Of a stretch of 64,000 nucleotides of DNA, positions 18,725 to 28,822 are shown piece by piece (the stretch's first letter is position 1; the number at the start of each line of letters is the position of its first letter). The DNA is from Pseudidiomarina sediminum DSM 21906. Lineage in GTDB: Bacteria > Pseudomonadota > Gammaproteobacteria > Enterobacterales > Alteromonadaceae. A program made the position numbers and the translations under genes. Below the pieces are notes generated by a model, which saw only the letters and a list, made by a program, of their open reading frames with translations, did not search any database and had not been told where the DNA came from. The DNA lies in assembly GCF_000423165.1 (NCBI RefSeq), contig NZ_KE383983.1:854376-918375 (forward strand), given 5' to 3'.

Positions 18725-19996
18725 ATGACTGATAAAACCCAAGGTGATGGCGAACAGCCGTTGTTCTGTACCTTTTGTGGGAAAAGTCAGCACGAGGTCC
18801 GTAAGCTGATTGCTGGGCCTTCAGTATTTATTTGTGATGAATGTGTCGACCTTTGCAACGATATCTTGGCGGAAGAGATCAAGAATATCGCGCCGAGTGA
18901 AGGCTCAGATAAGCTGCCAACACCGCACGAGATCCGTGCGCACTTAGATGCCTACGTGATTGGCCAAGAGTTTGCCAAGCGCGTGCTGGCGGTGGCAGTG
19001 TATAACCACTACAAGCGTTTGCAGAACTCTGGCAAGGGTGATGATGGCGTTGAACTGGGCAAGAGTAACATCTTGCTGATCGGTCCAACCGGCTCAGGTA
19101 AAACCTATTTGGCGGAAACGTTAGCGCGTTTCTTGGATGTGCCGTTCACCATGGCTGATGCAACCACGTTGACCGAAGCTGGTTACGTGGGTGAAGACGT
19201 TGAAAACATTATTCAGAAGCTCCTGCAAAAATGTGATTACGACGTTGAGAAAGCACAACGCGGCATTATTTATGTCGATGAAATCGATAAGATTTCACGT
19301 AAGTCAGACAACCCATCGATCACGCGTGACGTGTCAGGTGAAGGGGTGCAGCAGGCGTTACTGAAGCTTATCGAAGGTACCGTTGCGTCAGTGCCGCCAC
19401 AAGGCGGACGAAAGCATCCACAACAGGAATTCTTGCAGGTCGATACCTCTAAGATCTTGTTTATCTGTGGTGGCGCCTTTGCAGGTCTTGATAAGGTCAT
19501 CGAGCAACGTGTTAGCGTTGGCGCAGGCATTGGTTTCGGCGCTACGGTCAAAGACAAAGCCGCTGAAGCAATGGCAAATATTATTCAACAAGTAGAGCCG
19601 GAAGACTTAGTCAAGTATGGCTTGATCCCTGAATTTATTGGTCGTTTGCCGGTGCATGCAACCTTGCAAGAGCTTGACGAAGACGCTTTAGTGCAAATTT
19701 TGCAAGAGCCGAAAAACGCTTTAACCAAGCAGTATGCGGCCTTATTCGACATGGAAGGTGTCGAACTTGAATTCCGTGAAGATGCTCTGCGTGCGATTGC
19801 GCGTAAGGCGATGCAACGGAAAACGGGTGCGCGTGGCTTACGTTCGATTGTTGAGGCGGTGTTGTTGGATACCATGTATGACTTACCGTCTATGGACAAC
19901 GTAACTAAGGTGGTCATTGATGAGTCGGTGGTGACCGGTGACTCCGATCCGATTTTGATTTATCAGGACCAGGAAAAGCAAGTTTCAGGTGAATAA
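18725..19996 (+). CDS. clpX: ATP-dependent Clp protease ATP-binding subunit ClpX
   Basis: ClpX is the AAA+ unfoldase that feeds ClpP. The N-terminal zinc-binding domain has Cys15, Cys18, Cys37 and Cys40. The Walker A motif [15 protein letters not shown] is near residue 120, Walker [11 protein letters not shown] near residue 180, and the ClpP-contacting loop of the IGF type appears as GIGFGATV. Length 423 against 424 in E. coli. It is followed by a strong terminator, separating it from lon. Confidence 0.98.
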   Translation: MTDKTQGDGEQPLFCTFCGKSQHEVRKLIAGPSVFICDECVDLCNDILAEEIKNIAPSEGSDKLPTPHEIRAHLDAYVIGQEFAKRVLAVAVYNHYKRLQNSGKGDDGVELGKSNILLIGPTGSGKTYLAETLARFLDVPFTMADATTLTEAGYVGEDVENIIQKLLQKCDYDVEKAQRGIIYVDEIDKISRKSDNPSITRDVSGEGVQQALLKLIEGTVASVPPQGGRKHPQQEFLQVDTSKILFICGGAFAGLDKVIEQRVSVGAGIGFGATVKDKAAEAMANIIQQVEPEDLVKYGLIPEFIGRLPVHATLQELDEDALVQILQEPKNALTKQYAALFDMEGVELEFREDALRAIARKAMQRKTGARGLRSIVEAVLLDTMYDLPSMDNVTKVVIDESVVTGDSDPILIYQDQEKQVSGE

Positions 19997-20023
19997 ACCT
20001 ATCGTTTAGTGCGATATTTGTGC

Positions 20024-20050
20024 AAAAAGGGCCGATAAGGCCCTTTTTTT
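20024..20050 (+). terminator. clpX terminator
   Basis: AAGGGCC / GGCCCTT arms around a GATA loop are preceded by an A-run and followed by seven T. Confidence 0.9.
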
Positions 20051-20059
20051 GTGCAAAAC

Positions 20060-20087
20060 ATTGAACTTTCTCTGTACGACCTCATAT
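20060..20087 (+). promoter_or_regulatory. sigma32-type heat-shock promoter of lon
   Basis: ATTGAAC (20060-20066, 5 of 7 to CTTGAAA) and CCTCATAT (20080-20087, 7 of 8 to CCCCATnT) are 13 bases apart. It lies 53 bases before the lon ATG. Lon is a known sigma32 target in E. coli. Confidence 0.65.
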
Positions 20088-20140
20088 TAATGGTTAAGAT
20101 GAATTGAATTCAGTTAGTGTCATCGAACTTGGAGACAAAT

Positions 20141-22489
20141 ATGAGCGAAACACGGGTTGAACACCTTAGTATTCCAGTTTTACCGCTACGTGACGTAGTG
20201 GTGTACCCGCACATGGTCATTCCGCTTTTTGTCGGCCGCGAGAAATCAATCCGTTGCTTAGAAGCTGCGATGGCAAATGATAAGCAGATTTTCTTGTCTG
20301 CCCAAAAAGACGCGAGCATTGACGAGCCTGAAGAGAAAGATATTCATACCATTGGTACGGTCGCCAATATTCTTCAGTTGTTAAAACTACCTGACGGCAC
20401 TGTCAAAGTGCTGGTAGAAGGGAGTCAGCGTGCGGCCATTGATGTGTTTGAAGCGAACGAAGACTTTTTTCGAGCCAAGGTGCATTACCTTGAATCGGAA
20501 GCGATGGCCGACAAAGAAGAAGAAGTGATGATCCGTTCGGCGGTGAATCAGTTTGAAGGCTATGTGAAGCTGAATAAAAAGATCCCACCAGAAGTACTCA
20601 CTTCATTATCAGGCATTGAGGAAGCGGATCGTTTAGCCGATACCATGGCGGCACATATGCCGTTAAAGCTAGATGACAAGCAGAAAGTGCTTGAAGTCAC
20701 TGATGTGCGCGAACGTCTTGAGTACCTGATGGCGCTCATGGAAGGCGAAATTGACCTGTTGCAGGTGGAGAAACGCATTCGCACGCGGGTCAAAAAGCAG
20801 ATGGAAAAGAGCCAGCGTGAGTACTATCTGAATGAGCAGATGAAAGCGATTCAGAAAGAGCTTGGCGAAATGGAAGACGGCCCAGACGAGTTTGAGGCGC
20901 TAGAGAAGAAGATTCAAGATGCCAAAATGCCTGAAGAGGCGGAGCAGAAAACGCGCGCTGAATTACAAAAATTAAAAATGATGTCGCCAATGTCTGCGGA
21001 AGCAACCGTAGTGCGTGGCTATATCGATTGGATGGTCTCAGTACCGTGGAAAAAGCGTTCACGGATCAAAAAAGATCTCGCCAATGCAGAGAAAATTCTT
21101 GATGCCGACCATTATGGCTTAGAGAAAGTCAAAGAACGTATTTTGGAATACCTAGCGGTACAGCAGCGTACCAGTAAAGTGCGCGGCGCGATTTTGTGCC
21201 TTGTAGGACCTCCTGGGGTAGGTAAAACCTCGTTGGGGCAATCCATTGCGAAGGCAACCGGTCGTAAGTACATTCGGATGGCTTTAGGCGGCGTTCGCGA
21301 TGAAGCTGAGATCCGCGGTCACCGTCGTACCTACATCGGCTCGATGCCGGGCAAGTTGATCCAGAAAATGGCCAAGGTCGGTGTGCGTAACCCGCTGTTT
21401 TTGTTAGATGAAATTGACAAGATGGCGTCGGACATGCGAGGCGATCCAGCATCAGCGTTACTGGAAGTGTTAGATCCTGAGCAAAACGTTAATTTTAACG
21501 ACCACTATCTTGAAGTGGACTACGATTTGTCTGATGTGATGTTTGTCGCGACCTCGAACAGTATGAATATTCCAGGCCCATTGTTGGACCGTATGGAAGT
21601 GATTCGTTTGTCGGGCTACACCGAAGATGAGAAGCTTAATATCGCCAAGCGTCACTTGCTACCGAAGCAATTGGATCGCAATGGTTTGAAAGACAAAGAG
21701 CTGTTGATCAAAGATGATGCGATTCTTGGCATTATTCGTTATTACACGCGTGAAGCTGGGGTGCGGAATCTCGAGCGTGAAATTTCACGCTTGTGCCGGA
21801 AAGCTGTGAAGAAAATCGTACTCGATAAGCGCTTGAAGAAGGTCGAGATTAATGGCGACAACCTGAAAGACTATTTAGGCGTGCAGCGCTTTGATTACGG
21901 TAAAGCGGAAGAAAGTAATCAAGTCGGTCAAGTGACCGGTTTGGCCTGGACCGAAGTCGGTGGCGATTTGTTGACGATTGAAGCAACAAACGTGGCAGGT
22001 AAAGGCAAAATCACCTCGACCGGTTCACTGGGTGATGTGATGCAAGAATCGATTCAGACCGCTCTTACCGTGGTGCGTAGTCGCGCAGATAAACTTGGAA
22101 TCCCAGATGATTTCCATGAGAAACGCGATATTCACGTACACGTGCCAGAGGGGGCAACGCCAAAAGACGGACCAAGTGCGGGTATCGCGATGGTTACCGC
22201 CTTGGTGTCATCGCTCACTTCGATTCCTGTCCGCGCCGATGTGGCGATGACTGGTGAGATTACCTTACGTGGTGAAGTGCTGGCCATTGGCGGGCTCAAA
22301 GAGAAGCTGTTGGCGGCACACCGTGGTGGCATTAAGCATGTACTGATTCCGAAGGACAACGAACGTGACCTGCAGGAAATCAGTGACAATGTCAAAGGTG
22401 ACTTAACCATTCAACCGGTGCAGTGGATTGATGAGGTGTTGGCGGTCGCATTGGAGCGTCAACCAAGCGTGAAATCTGCAGATTCATAA
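20141..22489 (+). CDS. lon: ATP-dependent Lon protease
   Basis: Lon degrades misfolded and regulatory proteins using one polypeptide with both AAA+ and protease domains. The N-terminal substrate domain starts [18 protein letters not shown]; Walker A is [15 protein letters not shown] near residue 356. The catalytic dyad is Ser679 ([11 protein letters not shown]) and the Lys in [14 protein letters not shown] about 43 residues later. The ATG at 20141 has GGAG upstream and gives 782 residues against 784 in E. coli; an in-frame start at 20117 adds eight residues without a ribosome binding site. It has its own heat-shock promoter and terminator. Confidence 0.97.
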   Translation: MSETRVEHLSIPVLPLRDVVVYPHMVIPLFVGREKSIRCLEAAMANDKQIFLSAQKDASIDEPEEKDIHTIGTVANILQLLKLPDGTVKVLVEGSQRAAIDVFEANEDFFRAKVHYLESEAMADKEEEVMIRSAVNQFEGYVKLNKKIPPEVLTSLSGIEEADRLADTMAAHMPLKLDDKQKVLEVTDVRERLEYLMALMEGEIDLLQVEKRIRTRVKKQMEKSQREYYLNEQMKAIQKELGEMEDGPDEFEALEKKIQDAKMPEEAEQKTRAELQKLKMMSPMSAEATVVRGYIDWMVSVPWKKRSRIKKDLANAEKILDADHYGLEKVKERILEYLAVQQRTSKVRGAILCLVGPPGVGKTSLGQSIAKATGRKYIRMALGGVRDEAEIRGHRRTYIGSMPGKLIQKMAKVGVRNPLFLLDEIDKMASDMRGDPASALLEVLDPEQNVNFNDHYLEVDYDLSDVMFVATSNSMNIPGPLLDRMEVIRLSGYTEDEKLNIAKRHLLPKQLDRNGLKDKELLIKDDAILGIIRYYTREAGVRNLEREISRLCRKAVKKIVLDKRLKKVEINGDNLKDYLGVQRFDYGKAEESNQVGQVTGLAWTEVGGDLLTIEATNVAGKGKITSTGSLGDVMQESIQTALTVVRSRADKLGIPDDFHEKRDIHVHVPEGATPKDGPSAGIAMVTALVSSLTSIPVRADVAMTGEITLRGEVLAIGGLKEKLLAAHRGGIKHVLIPKDNERDLQEISDNVKGDLTIQPVQWIDEVLAVALERQPSVKSADS

Positions 22490-22496
22490 CGGTAAA

Positions 22497-22540
22497 ATGC
22501 GGCCTACAGGCCAGTAACATCGCTGTAGGCCGCATTCTTT
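22497..22540 (+). terminator. Hairpin after lon
   Basis: Perfect 13-bp arms ATGCGGCCTACAG (22497-22509) and CTGTAGGCCGCAT (22523-22535) are followed by a short T tract, TCTTT. The stem is very stable although the T tract is short. Bases 22541-22692 hold nothing else I can recognise. Confidence 0.75.
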
Positions 22541-22692
22541 CGTTAAAAAATTTGTGAAAAAGGGTTCTCAATCGAAAATCTTGTGGTAGCCTAGGGAAAA
22601 GTGAGTGGTCAGGGACAACCAAAACCTAGCTCTGACAAGGCACTTGAGAAGACAGGGATACGTAAAAGTTGTCGGAGACCTGTTGGAATCGC

Positions 22693-22721
22693 TTGAATCG
22701 ATAGTTCAAGCTTGTTATAAC
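22693..22721 (+). promoter_or_regulatory. Probable sigma70 promoter of hupB
   Basis: TTGAAT (22693-22698) and TATAAC (22716-22721) are separated by 17 bases, 71 bases before the GTG start. The -35 region overlaps an inverted repeat CTTGAA / TTCAAG (22692-22710) that could be a protein-binding site. Confidence 0.55.
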
Positions 22722-22791
22722 CGTGCTGGCCCATTTGAAAGCCAATGGAACCATGCAATATCTGATAATAACAATCTAAGGGGATGATACT

Positions 22792-23064
22792 GTGAACAAG
22801 TCTCAGTTAGTTGACAAAATTGCAGAGGGAGCAGAAATTTCTAAAGCTGCTGCAGGTCGCGCTCTGGACTCTTTCATTGAAGCAGTAAGCGATGCTTTGA
22901 AAAAGGGTGATTCAGTACAATTAGTAGGTTTCGGTACTTTTGCAGTGCGTGAGCGTTCAGCTCGCACTGGCCGTAACCCACAAACTGGCCAAACGATTCA
23001 AATCGCTGCGGCAAAAGTACCTTCTTTCAAAGCAGGTAAAGCGTTGAAAGACTCAGTAAACTAA
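22792..23064 (+). CDS. hupB: HU family DNA-binding protein, beta subunit
   Basis: HU bends and compacts DNA in the nucleoid. The 90-residue protein starts [20 protein letters not shown] and carries the HU signature [21 protein letters not shown] near residue 46, including the DNA-intercalating Pro in RNPQTG. The start is GTG, with AAGGGGA seven to eight bases upstream. The position between lon and ppiD is that of E. coli hupB, hence the beta assignment. A tRNA-Asp gene begins eight bases after the stop. Confidence 0.96.
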   Translation: MNKSQLVDKIAEGAEISKAAAGRALDSFIEAVSDALKKGDSVQLVGFGTFAVRERSARTGRNPQTGQTIQIAAAKVPSFKAGKALKDSVN

Positions 23065-23071
23065 TCACTGC

Positions 23072-23148
23072 GGAGCGGTAGTTCAGCTGGTTAGAATACC
23101 GGCCTGTCACGCCGGGGGTCGCGGGTTCGAGTCCCGTCCGCTCCGCCA
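23072..23148 (+). tRNA. tRNA-Asp (anticodon GUC)
   Basis: The 77-base cloverleaf has acceptor arms GGAGCGG/CCGCTCC, discriminator G and an encoded CCA; the anticodon loop CTGTCAC gives GUC. It lies in the short space between hupB and ppiD and probably shares the hupB transcript, since no separate promoter is seen. Confidence 0.96.
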
Positions 23149-23163
23149 GCGAATAGAGAAAGT

Positions 23164-23195
23164 AACCCGAAGCTTGTCTTCGGGTTATTTTTTTT
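23164..23195 (+). terminator. Terminator of hupB/tRNA-Asp
   Basis: AACCCGAAG / CTTCGGGTT arms around a short CTTGT loop are followed by A and nine T. Confidence 0.92.
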
Positions 23196-23257
23196 TCGCG
23201 TAATGAGATAAAATAGCGCGCGGGAAAAACAGAACACTTTTTGAGGTTAGAAACATT

Positions 23258-25156
23258 ATGTTGGATAAGATTCGGGAAGGCTCGCAAAGTTTGTGGGTGA
23301 AAATCTTCCTTGTCTTGATTGCACTTACTTTCGCGTTAGCTGGTATCGGTGGTTATATTGCCAATCAACCTGAGCCTGCTGTGGCAAAAGTAAATGGTGA
23401 AGACATTACACAAGCCGAGTTTGATCGTGCTGTTGAGAGTGAACGCGCGCGCCAGAAACAGCAGTTGGGTGATTTTTATGACCAGCTTGCGCGTGACCCA
23501 CGTTTTACGCAACGCATCCGTTCGCAGGTCGTCAATGATTTAGTTAACCAGAAACTCCTTGAGCAAGCTGCTAGTGAGAGTGGTTTACGCGTCTCATCGG
23601 CACAAGTGAAAGCGGCGATTGCCGACATGGCGAGCTTTAAAGTTGCGGGGCAGTTCGATAACGATCTTTACCTGACCTCATTGCGTAGCGCAGGCTATAC
23701 CCCTGAAAGCTTTGCTCAGGCACTTCGTGGTGATCTTGTCACACAGCAATTCGTGCAGGGCGTCATTGCCAGCGAATTCGTATTACCGAGTGAAGTTGAT
23801 GCAACGCAACAACTGATTGGCCAAACGCGTAGTGGGGAGTATGCCGAAGTCGCACTAGCGGATTACCTTGAGCAAGTTGAGGTTGCCGATGAAGATGTGC
23901 AACTGTGGTACGAAGCGAACCGTCAACTGTTTGCTGTACCTGAGCAAGTCAAGGTTGCTTATGTGACGATTGATGCGGGTGAATTAGCTGAAAACGTCGA
24001 GATTTCTGATGAAGAAGTTACGGCGTACTACGAAGGCAACAAGAACCGTTACGGTACAGAACCGCAGTATCGCTTTTCACATATCCTCATCGAAGCTGGT
24101 GACGATGAAGCGGCAGCGAAAGCTGAAGCCGAAGCTTTATTGACTGAACTACAAAATGGCGCGGAGTTTGCAGCGTTAGCCAAAGAGCATTCTGATGACG
24201 TGTTCTCAGGTGAAGCGGGTGGTGATCTCGACTTTATCCAGAAAGGCACCATGGATGAAGACTTCGAAGCGGCTGCATTTGCGCTCGAGAACGTTGGTGA
24301 TATTTCTGAGGTGGTGGAAAGTAGTTTTGGTTATCACATCATCACCTTGACCGACGTCAAAGAAGGCTCGGTAACACCGCTTGCAGAGGTACGCAGTGAA
24401 ATCGTTGCGAACCTGCAAGAACAGCGTGTGAAGCAAAGCTATTATGAATTACAGCAGCAAGTTTCTGAACTCGCGTTTGAAATTCCAGATACCTTTGAGC
24501 CGATTCAAGAAGAGTTAGGCTTAACAGCCAAAGAAACTGACTTCTTCAGCCGTAACAATGCACCTGCGCCATTAAATAGCCCAGCAGCACTTGCTGAGTT
24601 ATTTTCAGATGTGTTGATTGAAGAGCAGCTGAACAGCGAGATCATTGAAGTTAGCGACACCACTTCAGTGGTCGTGCGTGTGCTTGATTATAAAGAAGAA
24701 ACGACCCAGTCGTTAGATGAAGTGCGTGATCAAGTGGTGGAAAACGTACGTCGTGAACAAGCACAACAGCTTGCTCAGGAAGCGGCGGATGCCTTAGCGC
24801 GCCAGCTTGAAGCCGGTGAAGCAGACGCAAGTGCCTTTACTGCGCTTGAGAATGTCGCACGTCAAACCGTTGACCATCCACGTGGTGTCACGCAACTGTT
24901 GTTCGCGATGAGCGTACCTGCTGCGGACAGCGTCGCTGTTGATACGGTAAGCCTTGCCAATGGTAATATTGCCGTGGTGGCATTGCGTAGCATGCAAGCA
25001 GGTGAAGTCAGCGCAGCACAAGCGGCGCAATTGAAAGACCAATTGCAGAACAACGTGATGGACGAAACCTATCGTGCCATTATTCAAGCGTTGCGTGCGG
25101 ATGCTGACGTTGAGATTTTGCTTAGTTCAAGTCAGACAGAAACCGAAGACAATTAA
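23258..25156 (+). CDS. ppiD: Periplasmic chaperone/peptidyl-prolyl isomerase PpiD
   Basis: 632 residues. A short cytoplasmic N-terminus is followed by one membrane anchor (IFLVLIALTFALAGIGGYI, about residues 17-35). A SurA-like helical region (EDITQAEFDRAVESERARQ onward) comes next, then a parvulin-type PPIC domain at about 265-360 (YRFSHILIEAG to SSFGYHIITLTDV) and a C-terminal helical domain. PpiD sits at the SecYEG exit and helps outer-membrane proteins leave the translocon. The length is close to E. coli PpiD (623), and the place after hupB is conserved. Confidence 0.94.
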   Translation: MLDKIREGSQSLWVKIFLVLIALTFALAGIGGYIANQPEPAVAKVNGEDITQAEFDRAVESERARQKQQLGDFYDQLARDPRFTQRIRSQVVNDLVNQKLLEQAASESGLRVSSAQVKAAIADMASFKVAGQFDNDLYLTSLRSAGYTPESFAQALRGDLVTQQFVQGVIASEFVLPSEVDATQQLIGQTRSGEYAEVALADYLEQVEVADEDVQLWYEANRQLFAVPEQVKVAYVTIDAGELAENVEISDEEVTAYYEGNKNRYGTEPQYRFSHILIEAGDDEAAAKAEAEALLTELQNGAEFAALAKEHSDDVFSGEAGGDLDFIQKGTMDEDFEAAAFALENVGDISEVVESSFGYHIITLTDVKEGSVTPLAEVRSEIVANLQEQRVKQSYYELQQQVSELAFEIPDTFEPIQEELGLTAKETDFFSRNNAPAPLNSPAALAELFSDVLIEEQLNSEIIEVSDTTSVVVRVLDYKEETTQSLDEVRDQVVENVRREQAQQLAQEAADALARQLEAGEADASAFTALENVARQTVDHPRGVTQLLFAMSVPAADSVAVDTVSLANGNIAVVALRSMQAGEVSAAQAAQLKDQLQNNVMDETYRAIIQALRADADVEILLSSSQTETEDN

Positions 25157-25177
25157 TTCTGCTGACGGATGAAAAGA

Positions 25178-25208
25178 AAAAGGGCTGGTTTGACCAGCCC
25201 TTTTTTTA
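25178..25208. terminator. Bidirectional terminator between ppiD and batD
   Basis: AGGGCTGGT / ACCAGCCCT arms around TTG are flanked by an A-rich stretch on the left and seven T on the right. It serves ppiD on the plus strand and, read the other way, the end of the bat operon. Confidence 0.88.
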
Positions 25209-26963
25209 TGCCTGTGGGTAGAGCTTCGGGAGGCTCGCATCATCCCCTTTGGCCTGGTGTTGACGCTTTGCCTGTAAGGCGGCTTGAATGGCTCGCCAAA
25301 GGGCTTTTCCTTCATGCCAGCCTTGTTCATTTACCGCAGCGTAACGGCAGCGCTGCAAGTGCTCCAGTTGGCCACGGAGCGGGGCATGGTTAAAGTGCGC
25401 AGCGAGTTGCTGAAACTGTTGTGAAGGGAGTTGTAAGCCGTCGCGCATCCATTGCTTCAAGGCGAGCTCAGTGGCTTTGGCATCGTTTGCGAGACAGGCC
25501 TGTTTGAGCTGATTCAAATTAAAACGCGGTGGCTCTGCTGCGGCTTGGGCGTGTTGCGCACGTTGTTGTTTGCTTCGGCCGAATAACCACGCCAGGGTGG
25601 CGAGCCAAAGTACCACTAGCACCGCGGTCGCGACTTGCCAATAAATGGTCGTAGTGCGCCCTGTTGTGGCGGTTGGGGATTCGCTCGAGGTATCCGTATC
25701 CGCGGCGGTAGGCTCTGTTTGTGTGGCAGCCGGTGCCGGTGTGCTTGGCGTGCCAGTGCCCGGCGCGACACTCAACTGTTGTGCTGGTGCGGTAGCGGTG
25801 GCGGTCTGGCGCAAAATGGTATTAAACCAAGGTACCGTCAGGGCAGGGATGTCAAGGCTACCTGCCTGATGGGGGATCACCGCAACGCGTAACGTTTGCT
25901 GTGAGACTAAGCTGCCATTGCGTTGCGTCATGGCCGACTCAGGTGTTTCTGGATAGACACTCGCGTTAGCGATGGCCAAATCTTTTACCAAGGCATCGAG
26001 CCGTGGTAACTGATCGGCATTTGGACCTACCGCAGTGAGGCGATAGGTAAAGGTGATTGGTTCACCTTGGGTTATTTGTAATTGCGCATTGCTATCTTGC
26101 GTGCTGGCCTCATTGCCAACACTTACGGCAAGACTCACTAATTCGGCTGGCAGCCAGGTTTGTGTGGCCGGCCAATCGCTGGGGGTGGGGAGCACGTTCA
26201 AGGTGATGTCAGTGGCGGCTGTGGTGATCGACTTGGTTGCCGAAAAGGTCGGGAACATGGTGCGTTGACTGTCGACATTGATTTGCCCTTGGAACATCGG
26301 ACCGCGGATCACTTGTTCACCTGAGCGCTGCGGGATCACCACGAAGCGGCGCGTGAAGACCTGAAAGAGGCGTCCATCGATAACTTCTGTCGTGTCTTGG
26401 TCCGAACCGATTTGACGAATATCCGCATCGTCTAACTGCGGGGGAATGATATTGCCACTATGGAGGTTAGCCGCCAGGTACAGTTTTGCTGTCACATCTA
26501 CCTGCTCTTGCACGTACACTTCTTCGCGACCGAGTTCGACGCGCATAAAGGCCTGACGTTTCTCTTGCAGCTCTGGGTCATCGGCAGCCAATACTGACAA
26601 GCTAATGCTATTGCTGGTCACGCCAGCTAAGGTGACTGGGCCTAGGGTATAACTGCCTAGCTGATTCGGAGCTTTAATAATACTGCGAAAGGTTTGCTGA
26701 CGCGTGGTTTCACCATTGATGATTTGGGTTGAGGTACTGCTCGAGGTGCCCATCACTTCCATGCTTTCCAGTACTTCGGCAGGTTGCCATAACGCATCGT
26801 CAATAAAGGTATCGACGGTAAGCGTAAAGACAAAGGTGTCGCCTGCTCCGACCGGGTTTTTATCCACGCTAATGATCACTTCAGAAGCTGTGGCTTGCGC
26901 GGAGGCACTCGGACTACAGGTCAAAATGACCGTAAAGACGACGATAAAAAAGGTACGGATCAT
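25206..26963 (-). CDS. batD: BatD-like protein (oxygen tolerance family)
   Basis: About 585 residues: a signal peptide (MIRTFFIVVFTVIL...ASAQA), a large periplasmic region with beta-sandwich repeats (VDKNPVGAGDTFVFTLTVD, YVQEQVDVTAKLYL), a Thr/Pro/Ala-rich linker near 400, and one membrane helix (VATAVLVVLWLATLAWLFG, about 450). A cytoplasmic C-terminal domain follows. BatD is the last component of the Bacteroides-type aerotolerance operon; its biochemical role is unknown. The ATG at 26963 is preferred to a GTG at 26975, because it starts a proper signal peptide just after the upstream stop. The gene is last in the six-gene minus-strand operon. Confidence 0.85.
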   Translation of the reverse strand: MIRTFFIVVFTVILTCSPSASAQATASEVIISVDKNPVGAGDTFVFTLTVDTFIDDALWQPAEVLESMEVMGTSSSTSTQIINGETTRQQTFRSIIKAPNQLGSYTLGPVTLAGVTSNSISLSVLAADDPELQEKRQAFMRVELGREEVYVQEQVDVTAKLYLAANLHSGNIIPPQLDDADIRQIGSDQDTTEVIDGRLFQVFTRRFVVIPQRSGEQVIRGPMFQGQINVDSQRTMFPTFSATKSITTAATDITLNVLPTPSDWPATQTWLPAELVSLAVSVGNEASTQDSNAQLQITQGEPITFTYRLTAVGPNADQLPRLDALVKDLAIANASVYPETPESAMTQRNGSLVSQQTLRVAVIPHQAGSLDIPALTVPWFNTILRQTATATAPAQQLSVAPGTGTPSTPAPAATQTEPTAADTDTSSESPTATTGRTTTIYWQVATAVLVVLWLATLAWLFGRSKQQRAQHAQAAAEPPRFNLNQLKQACLANDAKATELALKQWMRDGLQLPSQQFQQLAAHFNHAPLRGQLEHLQRCRYAAVNEQGWHEGKALWRAIQAALQAKRQHQAKGDDASLPKLYPQA

Positions 26964-26968
26964 TGTGG

Positions 26969-28822
26969 TTACCACTGTTTGGTTACTCCTTGCGGCGGCC
27001 GCTCATGGGCGCGTCGGCGGGCTTCTTGTCGCATTTTGGCTTCGAGCAATGGAGCTGGGTTATCATCGATACGGTTCAGCCATTGCTCCATTTGCTGACG
27101 TTGCTCGTCGCTGATGGGGTCGCCATTCGCCCCAAGTTGTTGCTGCGCCTGCTCGTCACCTTCGGCGTCACCGTCTTTTGCCTGCTGCGATTCAGCATCG
27201 CGCTGCTGCTCTGGCTTGCGCTGGCCTTCGTTGTTGCTTTCCGGCGGTTGCTGTTCTGGTTCGGCGTCGCCAGGCGCGTTCGAGCTACTGTTATCGCTAG
27301 AACCTGATTGCCCGCTTGATGATGGTTGCTGATCGTCTTGCCCTTGGCCGTCACCGGCGCTTTCGCCTTGCTGCTGATTTTGTTGTTGCTGTTGGCGTTG
27401 TTGTTCCGCCAATGCCTCGGCAATGTCGAGGTTGTTCTTTGCTTGGGTCAGCTCTGGGTTGCGTTTGAGCGCCTCTGCATAAACGTTTGCAGCTTCATCA
27501 AAGCGATTCAGGTTCATCAAGCTATTGCCCTGATTGTAATAGCCTTCGGCACTATCGAGTTGAGAAAAATCCATGAGTGCCTGTTCGTAATTTCCGCGCT
27601 TGTAGTTGGCGGTACCACGTTGCCAGGCGTCTTCGGCAATTTCTGCTGCGCGGTCGTAGCGCTGTTGTTGCAGAGCTTGGTCAGCTTGCTGATAAGGGGT
27701 TTGCCAAAGCTGCTGATGCCAGGCAAGCCCCTCATCTGTGGCGGTATCTGTCGTTTGTGCGAGCGCACTGGGACTGTGCCCTAACAAACTGCCGGAGAGG
27801 CAGACGAGCAAGACACCTTGGAGTGCGCCTCGACGCATAAATGGCAGTAATAAGAGAACGGCGAAGGCCAGCAGCCAAGGTCCCATATCAAACCAAGCAT
27901 CGCCTTGTTGCTGGCTATTGCTATCGCTGCTGTCGCGACTTAATGGCGGCATACTACTCAGCGTCTCGAGATCGCTTTGATCTCGACGCAATTGGGTAAA
28001 GCGGCCGTTGGACAGATTCGCCAGCGTTTCCAGCCGTGCTAGCTGTACTTTGGGGATCACCACGTCACCGTTACGTTCGCGCATCAACTTGCCGTTGGCC
28101 AGCTGAATGGGAGCGCCGTCTTCAGTGCCTACGGCCATTACGGCAAGACGGTGAGGGTGGTTGCGGACAAAGTTGGTGAGGTCACGCTGATCGCTACTAT
28201 CAATGCCGTCAGTAAACCAGTAAATATCGCCTTGCACATAACCTGCCTCGCGCAGCAATTGATCAGCAAGCTCCAGTGCGGCTAGCGGATAACTGCCTTG
28301 GCTGGGCATCAGATCAGGGTGCAGGGCGCGAATTAAGTTGCCAAGGTTACTCGCATCTGCGGTGAGTGGGCTAATGACAAAAGCGTCACCTGCGTATGCA
28401 ATTAAGCCGGTTTCACCATCAAGTCGCGTATCTGTAAGCTCCATGGCTTTATAACGCATTTGTGTGAGGCGGTTCGGGGCTAAATCAGTCGCTAACATGG
28501 AGCGTGACATATCAAGAACAACGACCTGTCCTGCTTGCAGTTGATAGACAGGTTGCGGCTTTTTCTCCCATGCAGGTCCGGCGAGTGCAAGCACTAACAG
28601 ACTCAGCACTAGCGGTGCCAGCCAGAAAACGCCGTTGCGGTGGCCCTGACGTTGTTGCGCGAGCATAAGGTCAGCCAAGTGTGGCGCCACCACTTGCTGC
28701 CAACCGGTCCGACGTCGCTTGCTGCGCCACAACAGAAGGAGTAGCACAACTGGCACGATCAAGCCGAGCAGCCACCAGGGCCGTAAAAAATGAAATGCGA
28801 CAAGCATCGCCTCAAAGGTCAT
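26969..28822 (-). CDS. BatB/BatC fusion: VWA domain and TPR protein
   Basis: 617 residues. Two N-terminal membrane helices (about 15-33 and 65-85) precede a von Willebrand factor A domain with the MIDAS motif DMSRSMLATD near residue 102. A third membrane segment lies around 320-350, then TPR repeats at about 390-470 (YYNQGNSLMNLNRFDEAANVYAEALKRNP split across two helices). The last 130 residues are a Gln/Ser/Asp/Glu-rich low-complexity tail ending in a conserved stretch near WLNRIDDNPAPLLEAKMR. It combines BatB and BatC, which are separate genes in Bacteroides. It overlaps batA by ATGA. Confidence 0.88.
   Translation of the reverse strand: MTFEAMLVAFHFLRPWWLLGLIVPVVLLLLLWRSKRRRTGWQQVVAPHLADLMLAQQRQGHRNGVFWLAPLVLSLLVLALAGPAWEKKPQPVYQLQAGQVVVLDMSRSMLATDLAPNRLTQMRYKAMELTDTRLDGETGLIAYAGDAFVISPLTADASNLGNLIRALHPDLMPSQGSYPLAALELADQLLREAGYVQGDIYWFTDGIDSSDQRDLTNFVRNHPHRLAVMAVGTEDGAPIQLANGKLMRERNGDVVIPKVQLARLETLANLSNGRFTQLRRDQSDLETLSSMPPLSRDSSDSNSQQQGDAWFDMGPWLLAFAVLLLLPFMRRGALQGVLLVCLSGSLLGHSPSALAQTTDTATDEGLAWHQQLWQTPYQQADQALQQQRYDRAAEIAEDAWQRGTANYKRGNYEQALMDFSQLDSAEGYYNQGNSLMNLNRFDEAANVYAEALKRNPELTQAKNNLDIAEALAEQQRQQQQQNQQQGESAGDGQGQDDQQPSSSGQSGSSDNSSSNAPGDAEPEQQPPESNNEGQRKPEQQRDAESQQAKDGDAEGDEQAQQQLGANGDPISDEQRQQMEQWLNRIDDNPAPLLEAKMRQEARRRAHERPPQGVTKQW

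Noticed and set aside
22605-22787. 60-codon frame before hupB
   Set aside because: It covers the hupB promoter, has no ribosome binding site and resembles no protein.
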